From assembly GCA_027026055.1 (NCBI GenBank), contig JALVPA010000084.1, positions 1-5,657 of the forward strand: DNA of 5,657 bases, in the 5' to 3' direction. Numbering within the stretch: the stretch's first letter is position 1; each line of letters opens with the position of its first letter. Below, in pieces: positions 1 to 5,056 of this stretch. The stretch is from Campylobacteraceae bacterium. Its GTDB lineage: Bacteria; Campylobacterota; Campylobacteria; Campylobacterales; Sulfurovaceae. The translations under genes and the position numbers were made by a program. The notes under the pieces are model-generated. The model searched no databases. It worked only from the letters and a program-made list of their open reading frames with translations, and was not told the DNA's origin.

Positions 1-956
1 GTTCGATCGCTATTGCCGTGGCGATCTATGTGGGGGCGAACGAAGTGATCGACGGCGAGATGACGGTAGGAAGCTTTTTTGCTTTTGTGACGGCGCTTTT
101 TATGCTCTACGACCCGATCAAAAAGTTTTCCAATATCCACAATCAGATGCAAGACGCTTTGGCGGCGACGGAGCGTATCGAGGAGCTTTTGCAAATCAAA
201 CCGAAGATTGTCTCCGGAGAGAAGGCGTTGCAACACATCGAAACGATTACCTTCGATCGCGTCGCGCTTCGCTACGGCGACAAGCCGGTGTTGCGCGACA
301 TCTCTCTTGAGGCGACCAAAGGCAACGTCTATGCGTTGGTCGGCGATAGCGGCGCGGGTAAGAGCAGTTTCGTCAATTTGTTGGTGCGTTTTTACGATGC
401 GACGGAAGGCGAATTGCGTATCAACGGTATCGACATACGTCGGTACAAACTCGACGCGCTTCACGCGCGTATTGCGTATGTGACACAACGCATTTTTATT
501 TTCCGCGACAGTGTCGCCGCCAATGTCGCCTATGCGCAACCGATCGATCGCGATCGCGTCGTCGAAGCGCTCAAAAGAGCGCATGCATGGGAGTTTGTCT
601 CCAAGATGGAAGAAGGGATCGATACGCTTTTGGAAGAATCGGGCGCCAATCTCAGCGGCGGGCAGCGACAGCGTATCGCCTTGGCAAGAGCGCTTTACAA
701 GCGTCCCGACGTGCTGATCTTGGACGAGGCGACCTCCGCACTCGACAACCGTAGCGAAGCGGCGATCCAACAAGCACTCGAAGAGATCAGATCGGAGATG
801 ATCACTTTTGTCGTCGCGCATCGTTTGAGCACGATAGAACACGCGAACGAGATACTGGTATTTAAAGAGGGACGTATCGAAAGCCGCGGCACTTATACGG
901 AGCTATTGGACACTTCGGAGACTTTCCGCAAACTTGCCAAAAAGAGTGTGAATTAA
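1..956 (+). CDS. MsbA-like ABC exporter (fused permease-ATPase half-transporter), 5' truncated
   Basis: The 3' part of an inner-membrane ABC exporter of the lipid/polysaccharide type. The frame is open to the left edge (first whole codon at 3), so the GTG at 18 is an internal valine and not a start. The first ~55 residues are the end of the type-1 transmembrane domain, a hydrophobic helix followed by a segment of the kind MsbA relatives carry (DPIKKFSNIHNQMQDALAAT). The nucleotide-binding domain is complete: Walker A GDSGAGKS (nt 342-365), Q-loop YVTQ (Q at 486-488), signature LSGGQ (651-665), Walker B VLILDE (711-728) and H-loop AHRLS (His at 819-821). All catalytic residues are present, so the ATPase should be active; two copies would dimerise. 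Family knowledge suggests flipping of lipid A-core or a lipid-linked glycan, and the neighbouring polysaccharide genes agree. The substrate cannot be read from the sequence, and a PglK-like flippase is an alternative. It ends at TAA 954-956, convergent with the next gene. Confidence 0.93.
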   Translation, partial: SIAIAVAIYVGANEVIDGEMTVGSFFAFVTALFMLYDPIKKFSNIHNQMQDALAATERIEELLQIKPKIVSGEKALQHIETITFDRVALRYGDKPVLRDISLEATKGNVYALVGDSGAGKSSFVNLLVRFYDATEGELRINGIDIRRYKLDALHARIAYVTQRIFIFRDSVAANVAYAQPIDRDRVVEALKRAHAWEFVSKMEEGIDTLLEESGANLSGGQRQRIALARALYKRPDVLILDEATSALDNRSEAAIQQALEEIRSEMITFVVAHRLSTIEHANEILVFKEGRIESRGTYTELLDTSETFRKLAKKSVN

Positions 957-986
957 GTTTGTTTTAAAGAGAAAAATGAAAATTTT

Positions 987-1042
987 CTTAACTCTTAACT
1001 CTTAACTCTTAACTCTTAACTCTTAACTCTTAACTCTTAACT
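987..1042. repeat. 7-bp tandem repeat (CTTAACT)x8
   Basis: Eight perfect, uninterrupted copies of CTTAACT start at 987, 994, 1001, 1008, 1015, 1022, 1029 and 1036. A ninth degenerate copy (CTTTAGT, 5 of 7 matching) at 1043-1049 contains the stop codon of the minus-strand sugar transferase. The array fills most of the 88-bp gap between two convergent genes. Each unit carries the palindrome TTAA, so TAA occurs on both strands; because 7 is not a multiple of 3, the array places stop codons in all three frames of both strands. Such arrays can change copy number by slipped-strand mispairing. Here the array lies outside both reading frames, so it is unlikely to switch either gene on or off by frameshifting. 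Confidence 0.97.
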
Positions 1043-1044
1043 CT

Positions 1045-2361
1045 TTAGTATGCCCCTTCTTTTTTTAACACCACTTTGACCGTCTTGATCAAAATAACGA
1101 TATCGAGCCAAAGCGACCAATTGAGTACATACCATCGGTCTGTCGCGACGCGAAAATCGTAGTCGGTATCGCTTCGACCGCTGACTTGCCACAATCCTGT
1201 GATGCCCGGTTTGACCATATAGTAATAATCGGCATTTTCTTTGTAGTACTTTTCGATCTCTTCTTTGACGACGGGTCTGGGACCCACGAAATGCATTTCT
1301 CCGCGCAGTACGTTGAAAATCTGGGGCAATTCGTCCAACGAAGTACGTCGCAAAAAGGATCCGATTTTTGTAACTCTCGGATCGTTTTTCAGTTTGAAAC
1401 TACACTCCCACTCCTCTTTGGCGGCGGGGTCTTCGCGCAAGAGTTTTTCGAGACGCTCATCCGCATCGGCGTACATGCTGCGAAATTTATAGACCGGTAT
1501 GGTTTTGCCTTCGTGTCCGATACGTTCGTGAGCATAAAAAACGGGTCCCGGAGACTCGCGTTTGATCAGTAATGCAAAGAGTCCGATGATAGGTAACAAG
1601 AAAGGAAGCAACGAGATCGCCAAAAGATAGTTGTAACTTTGTTGCACAATACGTCTGTAACGGCTTTTGAGGCGGTTTTGATAGACGATGAGGTTGGTAC
1701 GGGTATTGGAGAGTTCGTAGATATGCGAATGGGTCAAATCATAATCGTCCATAAACGGGATAAAGATGATTTCGTGATTTTCTTTCATCTGGTCGGCAAC
1801 CAGCCGTTTGAGCGATGTCGGGTTGCTGCCTTTGGAGTTGATAAAGACGGTAGGAGCACTGTCGCCGTTTTCGGGTTTTTCGTAGCCCAAGTAGGGGTTT
1901 CCGTAGATCTCTTCGGTCAAAAAAGGATCGTCGCCGTACACTTTGGCTTTTTTACGCCAGATTCCGGCATGATAGAGGAGTTTTTTCGTCATATTTTTTG
2001 CCAAAGGAATCAAAAACGCCATAAAGACAAAGGTCAATCCGATAACCAACCGCGAATACTCCTCGACCGTTTTGGTCATCGCAAGATAGGCATAGACCAA
2101 AAGCGCCGAAAAGACGATGGCTTTGAGTATCAATCTGCTTTCGTGCCAAAAGTCGTAACGATAGGTATAGATCCCTTCGTAAGCGAAAAGCGCAATGGGA
2201 ATGATATAGATGGGATAAAAGGTTAGATAGCGTTCGCATGCAATGGTATGAGGGAGTTCGAGAGGCAGCCACTCTCTAAAATAGTATGCTAAAAAGAGCG
2301 AAAGCAGGATCATCGCAGCATCGATAACGATAAAAAAAGCTTTTGCGACGACCTCTTTCAC
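1045..2361 (-). CDS. wbaP: WbaP-type undecaprenyl-phosphate sugar-1-phosphate transferase (initiating phosphoglycosyltransferase)
   Basis: An inner-membrane enzyme expected to transfer a sugar-1-phosphate (galactose or another hexose) from a UDP-sugar to undecaprenyl phosphate, the first step of O-antigen, capsule or exopolysaccharide synthesis. Numbered from TTG at 2367 (440 residues), the N-terminal half has four hydrophobic segments (~10-30, 50-66, 82-97, 107-123), then a soluble region (~140-235). A re-entrant hydrophobic segment follows (~245-268), then the bacterial sugar transferase domain: KFRSM 294-298, RRTSLDELPQIFN 340-352 with the catalytic Asp-Glu pair 345-346, VGPRP 361-365 and KPGITGLWQVSGR 386-398. 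This is the large-PGT (WbaP/WcaJ) layout at full length. I prefer GTG at 2361 (438 residues), because AGAGG at 2369-2373 sits 7 nt before it but only 1 nt before the TTG at 2367. The stop TAA (1045-1047) abuts the heptamer array. The sugar donor cannot be determined from sequence. Confidence 0.93.
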   Translation of the reverse strand: MKEVVAKAFFIVIDAAMILLSLFLAYYFREWLPLELPHTIACERYLTFYPIYIIPIALFAYEGIYTYRYDFWHESRLILKAIVFSALLVYAYLAMTKTVEEYSRLVIGLTFVFMAFLIPLAKNMTKKLLYHAGIWRKKAKVYGDDPFLTEEIYGNPYLGYEKPENGDSAPTVFINSKGSNPTSLKRLVADQMKENHEIIFIPFMDDYDLTHSHIYELSNTRTNLIVYQNRLKSRYRRIVQQSYNYLLAISLLPFLLPIIGLFALLIKRESPGPVFYAHERIGHEGKTIPVYKFRSMYADADERLEKLLREDPAAKEEWECSFKLKNDPRVTKIGSFLRRTSLDELPQIFNVLRGEMHFVGPRPVVKEEIEKYYKENADYYYMVKPGITGLWQVSGRSDTDYDFRVATDRWYVLNWSLWLDIVILIKTVKVVLKKEGAY

Positions 2362-2367
2362 GGGCAA

Positions 2368-2373
2368 CCCTCT
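2368..2373 (-). promoter_or_regulatory. Ribosome binding site AGAGGG deciding the sugar transferase start
   Basis: Read on the minus strand, AGAGGG is the only good Shine-Dalgarno match upstream of the sugar transferase. Its AGAGG core is 7 nt from GTG (2359-2361) but almost touches the in-frame TTG (2365-2367). GTG is therefore the likelier initiator. An ATG slightly further upstream is out of frame. Confidence 0.55.
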
Positions 2374-2439
2374 GTTGTAAAAATTTCATTCGTATTTTTC
2401 GAAAACAAGATATGTCTTCCAAAAAAATAGAGATATGAA

Positions 2440-2721
2440 TTATTTTCTGATGATTTTTGCGTCTCCAGCGATGAGCGTAACGCTCGATTCGGGATGACCG
2501 TCGATATGAACGATCGTTACTTCCGCATTATCCGTTGTTTTGACGATTTTGTCTCCCGGGTAGACGGTATAAGTTTTTCCTTCTTGCATCTCTATTTCCG
2601 CGGGACCGTTCGATGTTACGTCAAGTCCTGTTCCGCCGTTTCCCGACGAGCTTCCGCCACCTCCACCGCAGCCGTTTAGGCCGAAAAGTAAGATTATCGT
2701 TATCATTACGATATATTTCAT
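2440..2721 (-). CDS. Small predicted lipoprotein, unknown function
   Basis: A 93-residue protein with a clear lipoprotein signal: hydrophobic stretch 4-15, then lipobox LNGC with Cys18 as the predicted lipidation site. After cleavage it would have a flexible Gly/Ser-rich linker (~19-32) and a compact C-terminal region of ~60 residues rich in beta-branched residues (YTVYPGDKIVKTTDNAEVTI). That region ends close to the C-terminus at KIIRK. The 'pGD.I.T...a.v' pattern loosely resembles a FecR-type beta module, but this is only a pattern resemblance and I do not recognise the family. There is no Asp at +2 after the Cys (Gly instead), so outer-membrane placement is more likely than inner-membrane retention if E. 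coli-like Lol rules apply. ATG at 2719-2721 is preceded by AAAGGA, which overlaps the stop codon of the esterase gene 14 nt upstream. This suggests one mRNA and coupled translation of the two genes. Confidence 0.82.
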   Translation of the reverse strand: MKYIVMITIILLFGLNGCGGGGGSSSGNGGTGLDVTSNGPAEIEMQEGKTYTVYPGDKIVKTTDNAEVTIVHIDGHPESSVTLIAGDAKIIRK

Positions 2722-2735
2722 GCTCTTGCAGTCCT

Positions 2736-3557
2736 TTAAAATTGTATCCCACCATCGGGAATTTCGGCGGTAAACGTCACTATGCCTTTTTCATCGTCGT
2801 AAGAGATATTTACGATATAATCTCTCGGTACCACCGAAGTGGGAAATGCGCGTATATTTTGGTTGAAGTCGATATGTTGGATAAGGGCGTTGAACCAAAC
2901 GTTTGCCATTTTATAGTAACCGTCGTTGTTGGGATGGGTGTGGTCGGTGTAGTCCGAAGGGGTTAATCCCGCAGTATGGTACATATCGACAATCACGATA
3001 TCGTCGCCTTGTGCAATGCGGTCTTCCAGCATTTCCCGAAGGCGATCATTGAAAATGGCGATCCTACCGTCGGGTTCTCGTCTGTCGATGATCAGTGCGA
3101 CGAAGACTCTTACATGTTTTCCAAATTCGGCTTCGTAGCGTTCAATTTCGTTGAGAATAGACGCTATACCGTCGGGATTGGTCGACGTACGGTCGTTCGT
3201 ACCGATGTGCAAAAGCACGATATCGGGCTGACTGTTGACCATGTATTCGTAGGTATGCTCCGCGATATCATACGACGTCCATCCGGGATGTCCTTCGTTT
3301 TCGGGGTCGAAGGGCGGGCGAATATCTTGCCCCGCCACTTGCGAACCGACGAAATCGGCATCGATGCCGGCGTCTTCGAGTTTGTACCATAGATAGTTTC
3401 TATAACCGCTTCGTTTGCCCGCGGGTCTCGGATTGTCGATATCCGCATAAGTATCGTCGTAAGTGATAGAGTTCCCCAAAGGCATGATACGAATGGCGGC
3501 AAAAGAGGAAAGTGTGAGGATAAAAAAGAGTATCAATACTTTTTTGAAAGCGGACAT
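2736..3557 (-). CDS. Exported SGNH/GDSL-family hydrolase (CE3-like carbohydrate esterase candidate)
   Basis: A 273-residue protein with an N-terminal signal peptide (positive start MSAFKK, hydrophobic ~7-16, likely cleavage near SSFA|A at 20-21), so it should act in the periplasm or outside the cell. The SGNH fold blocks are visible: block I MPLGNSIT with nucleophile Ser30 (GNS instead of GDS), block II Gly71 in FVGSQ, block III GTND 119-122 with Asn121, and block V DHTH with Asp205 and His208 as the rest of the triad. The GHPGWT segment (89-94) and the GYRNYLW segment (51-57) resemble carbohydrate esterase family 3 and related acetyl-ester hydrolases. The natural substrate is unknown; de-O-acetylation of a surface polysaccharide fits the neighbours but is inference. 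Residues ~240-273 look like a short beta-rich tail ending abruptly at GGIQF, possibly the stump of a longer C-terminal domain. Translation starts at ATG 3555-3557, with AAGGTG about 11 nt upstream as a modest ribosome site. Confidence 0.9.
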   Translation of the reverse strand: MSAFKKVLILFFILTLSSFAAIRIMPLGNSITYDDTYADIDNPRPAGKRSGYRNYLWYKLEDAGIDADFVGSQVAGQDIRPPFDPENEGHPGWTSYDIAEHTYEYMVNSQPDIVLLHIGTNDRTSTNPDGIASILNEIERYEAEFGKHVRVFVALIIDRREPDGRIAIFNDRLREMLEDRIAQGDDIVIVDMYHTAGLTPSDYTDHTHPNNDGYYKMANVWFNALIQHIDFNQNIRAFPTSVVPRDYIVNISYDDEKGIVTFTAEIPDGGIQF

Positions 3558-3591
3558 TGTATTTTGTACACCTTGTTGTTGAAATAGGGAA

Positions 3592-3597
3592 ATGGTA
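3592..3597 (-). promoter_or_regulatory. Alternative leftward -10 (TACCAT) downstream of the terminator
   Basis: On the minus strand TACCAT matches 4 of 6 positions of the -10 consensus and is preceded by T-rich blocks, the upstream pattern known for Campylobacterota sigma-70-type promoters. A start near 3585 would give a ~28-nt leader for the esterase gene and would place the hairpin upstream of the promoter as an insulator. The match is weak, and it competes with the TATACT model at 3669-3674. Confidence 0.22.
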
Positions 3598-3610
3598 CTG
3601 AAACAAAGCT

Positions 3611-3651
3611 AAAAAACCCATTAACCCCCGTAAACAAGGGAAGTTAATAGG
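3611..3651 (-). terminator. Intrinsic terminator oriented leftward, in the divergent intergenic region
   Basis: On the minus strand the arms CCTATTAAC (3651-3643) and GTTAATGGG (3625-3617) pair with one mismatch. An inner CCC/GGG (3640-3638 with 3628-3626) extends the stem past a 2-nt bulge. Six T residues (plus-strand A 3611-3616) follow immediately. This hairpin plus U-tract is the standard Rho-independent form and points in the esterase direction. It lies 54 nt before that gene's ATG and ~18 nt before the rightward -10, so no gene ends here. It either stops stray leftward transcription from the shared promoter or acts as a leader attenuator. Confidence 0.7.
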
Positions 3652-3668
3652 AGTGCAATCTATATCGT

Positions 3669-3674
3669 AGTATA
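3669..3674 (-). promoter_or_regulatory. Possible leftward -10 (TATACT) overlapping the rightward promoter
   Basis: The minus strand reads TATACT, 5 of 6 to the -10 consensus, sharing four base pairs with the rightward TATAAT. No -35 is recognisable. If used, transcription would begin near 3662 and enter the terminator hairpin (3651-3617) within about a dozen nucleotides, leaving a ~105-nt leader before the esterase ATG. Overlapping -10 elements on opposite strands are a known basis of divergent transcription, but the match could be a by-product of the AT-rich forward element. Confidence 0.3.
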
Positions 3675-3676
3675 AT
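3671..3676 (+). promoter_or_regulatory. Promoter -10 (TATAAT) of the gtrB-gtrA-gtrC-like operon
   Basis: A perfect TATAAT. The spaced -35 position (about 3648-3653, TAGGAG) does not resemble TTGACA, as is common in Campylobacterota. Transcription would begin near 3683, giving a ~35-nt leader that contains GAGGA at 3703-3707. The position rules out the in-frame TTG at 3676 as start, because it would overlap the -10 itself. Confidence 0.65.
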
Positions 3677-3702
3677 TGTTCACAATAAGTCGTATATTTT
3701 AT

Positions 3703-3707
3703 GAGGA
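3703..3707 (+). promoter_or_regulatory. Ribosome binding site GAGGA deciding the gtrB start
   Basis: GAGGA lies 10 nt before ATG 3718 and within the presumed 5' leader. It supports ATG 3718 as the start over the upstream in-frame TTG (3676), which has no comparable site. The ATG at 3701 is out of frame. Confidence 0.6.
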
Positions 3708-3717
3708 AGACGGAAAA

Positions 3718-4647
3718 ATGGAAGAAGTTCCTGTAATTTCGATGGTTTGTCCCGCATACAACGAGGCTGAAGGCATTCCTCTTTTTTTGGAAAAGTTGGT
3801 GCCGGTATTGGAAAAGATAGGCAAAAGCTACGAAATCGTTTTTGTCAACGACGGAAGCGAAGATGCAACACTGGATGTGTTGAAAGAAGAAAAAAAAAGA
3901 TTTCCTCGGATTCGTATCATCAATCTTTCGCGAAATTTCGGCAAAGAAGCGGCGTTGACGGCGGGCTTGGAACATGCCAGAGGCGAAGCGGTCATCCCTA
4001 TCGATACGGACTTGCAGCATCCGCCTCGGATTATCGCCGAATTCGTCGCAAAATGGGAAGAAGGGTACGATGTCGTAGCGGGACGACGACTGACGCGAAC
4101 GGGTGAACATCCGTTGAAAAAAATGGCGGCGCGTCTTTTTTATCGGTTACATAACAAGATATCGGATATAGAAATTCCCGCCGATATCGGAGATTTTCGT
4201 CTGATGAGCCGAAAAGTGGTGGAAGCGTTGAAACTACTTCCGGAAAATCAACGTTTTATGAAAGGTATCTTTGCTTGGGTCGGTTTTAAAACGGCGATCG
4301 TCGAATATTATCAAGAGGAGCGCGCTACGGGTACAAGCAGTTTCAACGGATGGAAATTGTGGAATTTCGCATTGGACGGTATTACCAGTTTTAGTACCGT
4401 TCCTCTGCGTGTGTGGCTCTATATCGGCTTTGCAATCGCTTCAATCTCCTTTGTTTTCGGGCTATGGATCGTCGTGAAAACGGTCGTTTTCGGCGTCGAT
4501 ACGCCGGGATATGCTTCGACAATGGTGATGATTCTGTTTTTAGGGGGGATCCAATTGATGGGCATAGGCATTTTGGGAGAGTATATAGGACGCATTTACA
4601 AAGAAGCGAAACGCAGGCCGGTTTATATCGTGGAAGGCGAGTATTGA
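3718..4647 (+). CDS. gtrB: GtrB-like polyprenyl-phosphate glycosyltransferase (GT2 family, DPM1/bactoprenol type)
   Basis: A 309-residue inner-membrane enzyme expected to move a sugar (classically glucose from UDP-glucose) to undecaprenyl phosphate on the cytoplasmic face. The GT2 domain shows VCPAYNE at 10-16, FVNDGS 42-47, the metal-binding DTD at 96-98 in IDTDLQHPP, DIGDFRLMSR 156-165, and NQRFMKG 177-183. Two transmembrane helices follow (~229-254 and ~265-288), and the tail GEYIGRIYKEAKRRPVY is typical of this family, whose usual length is ~310-330. The metal motif region reads TDLQHPP where the family usually has ADLQDPP, a small deviation that keeps both aspartates. An A9 homopolymer at 3890-3898 encodes part of EEKKR (57-61). 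It is the first gene of the rightward operon: promoter TATAAT at 3671, ribosome site GAGGA, ATG 3718. The next gene starts 1 nt after its stop. The actual sugar is not deducible; ArnC-like or mannose/glucose variants remain possible. Confidence 0.92.
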   Translation: MEEVPVISMVCPAYNEAEGIPLFLEKLVPVLEKIGKSYEIVFVNDGSEDATLDVLKEEKKRFPRIRIINLSRNFGKEAALTAGLEHARGEAVIPIDTDLQHPPRIIAEFVAKWEEGYDVVAGRRLTRTGEHPLKKMAARLFYRLHNKISDIEIPADIGDFRLMSRKVVEALKLLPENQRFMKGIFAWVGFKTAIVEYYQEERATGTSSFNGWKLWNFALDGITSFSTVPLRVWLYIGFAIASISFVFGLWIVVKTVVFGVDTPGYASTMVMILFLGGIQLMGIGILGEYIGRIYKEAKRRPVYIVEGEY

Positions 4648-4648
4648 T

Positions 4649-5056
4649 ATGCAACGAAATGTCGGTATATGGATTCATCGACTGTTTTCGATGAAAATCG
4701 TACGGTACGGTATTATCGGCGGTATTTCGACGCTGATTCATATCGGTGTGGCGTCGTTGTTCATTTATGCGATAAAAGACAATTTGATGACGGCGAACAT
4801 CGCGGGCTTCTTGATCGCGTATCTTTTCTCTTACACGATGCAATCGTTACACGTCTTCGGGCATGCTATCTCTTTGTCGAAAGCGTGGAAGTATTTCGTC
4901 GTACAGTTCGTGTCGTTGATCGCCTCGGTATACATTTCCGAATTTCTCGGTAGCTACAACAATTATGTCAAAACCCTCTTCGTCGTTGTGCTGATGCCGC
5001 TCGTGACCTATACGGTACACTCGTTGTGGACATTTAAAAACGAGGAAAAGTCATGA
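4649..5056 (+). CDS. gtrA: GtrA-family small membrane protein (putative lipid-linked sugar flippase)
   Basis: A 135-residue protein with four predicted membrane helices (~19-41, 47-66, 82-101, 106-124), the usual size and topology of GtrA/DPMS proteins. Family marks are visible: RYGIIGGISTLIHIGVASLF at 20-39 matches the conserved 'F..VG..sT' first helix, ANIAGFLIAYLFSYTMQSLH at 49-68 matches the second, and HSLWTFK at 124-130 resembles the family's terminal aromatic motif. GtrA proteins are thought to move polyprenyl-phosphate-linked sugar from the cytoplasmic to the periplasmic leaflet. Its place directly after gtrB (stop TGA 4645-4647, ATG 4649) and before a GtrC-like gene (ATGA overlap) fits that role. 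GGAAGG at 4632-4637, inside the end of gtrB, may serve as ribosome site. An internal Met15 is an alternative start, but the first ATG is favoured by operon spacing. Confidence 0.9.
   Translation: MQRNVGIWIHRLFSMKIVRYGIIGGISTLIHIGVASLFIYAIKDNLMTANIAGFLIAYLFSYTMQSLHVFGHAISLSKAWKYFVVQFVSLIASVYISEFLGSYNNYVKTLFVVVLMPLVTYTVHSLWTFKNEEKS
5042..5046 (+). promoter_or_regulatory. Ribosome binding site GAGGA of the gtrC-like gene
   Basis: GAGGA inside the last codons of gtrA stands 6 nt before ATG 5053 and 9 nt before the next in-frame ATG 5056. Either could be used; the protein differs by one Met. The first ATG overlaps the gtrA stop as ATGA, an arrangement typical of translational coupling. Confidence 0.55.

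Noticed and set aside
550..557. GCGATCGC octamer, the HIP1 element of cyanobacteria
   Set aside because: I noticed only this clear copy, within a coding region with many CGATCG-like codon pairs; nothing else suggests cyanobacterial DNA.
970..988. AT-rich hairpin AGAAAA/TTTTCT after the ABC transporter stop as a terminator
   Set aside because: Six pairs, nearly all A-T, and no T-tract after it; too weak to call.
987..1042. The heptamer array as a CRISPR-like array or origin iterons
   Set aside because: The units are 7 bp with no spacers, and no cas, replication-initiator or DnaA-box context is present.
1639..2226. Plus-strand open frame of 195 codons opposite the WbaP-like gene
   Set aside because: A shadow of the codon pattern of a gene whose conserved catalytic motifs are clear on the other strand; no domain or start signals of its own.
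2473..2485. Inverted repeat GAGCGT-A-ACGCTC
   Set aside because: It lies inside the lipoprotein coding region, encodes ordinary residues (Ser-Val-Thr-Leu) and has no T-tract on either side.
3587..3625. Possible antiterminator pairing between the 3' arm of the terminator and CCATTTCCC further downstream on the minus strand
   Set aside because: The partner is transcribed after the terminator, so it could not prevent termination, and the pairing is broken by mismatches.
3676..3717. In-frame TTG at 3676 as an upstream start for gtrB
   Set aside because: It would overlap the perfect -10 hexamer (3671-3676), adds 14 non-family residues and has no ribosome site; ATG 3718 has GAGGA and gives the normal family N-terminus.
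3400..4110. Minus-strand open frame of 236 codons crossing the divergent promoter and the start of gtrB
   Set aside because: It lies antisense to two well-supported genes, crosses the terminator and promoter, has Phe/Arg/His-rich low-quality composition and no ribosome site or recognisable domain.
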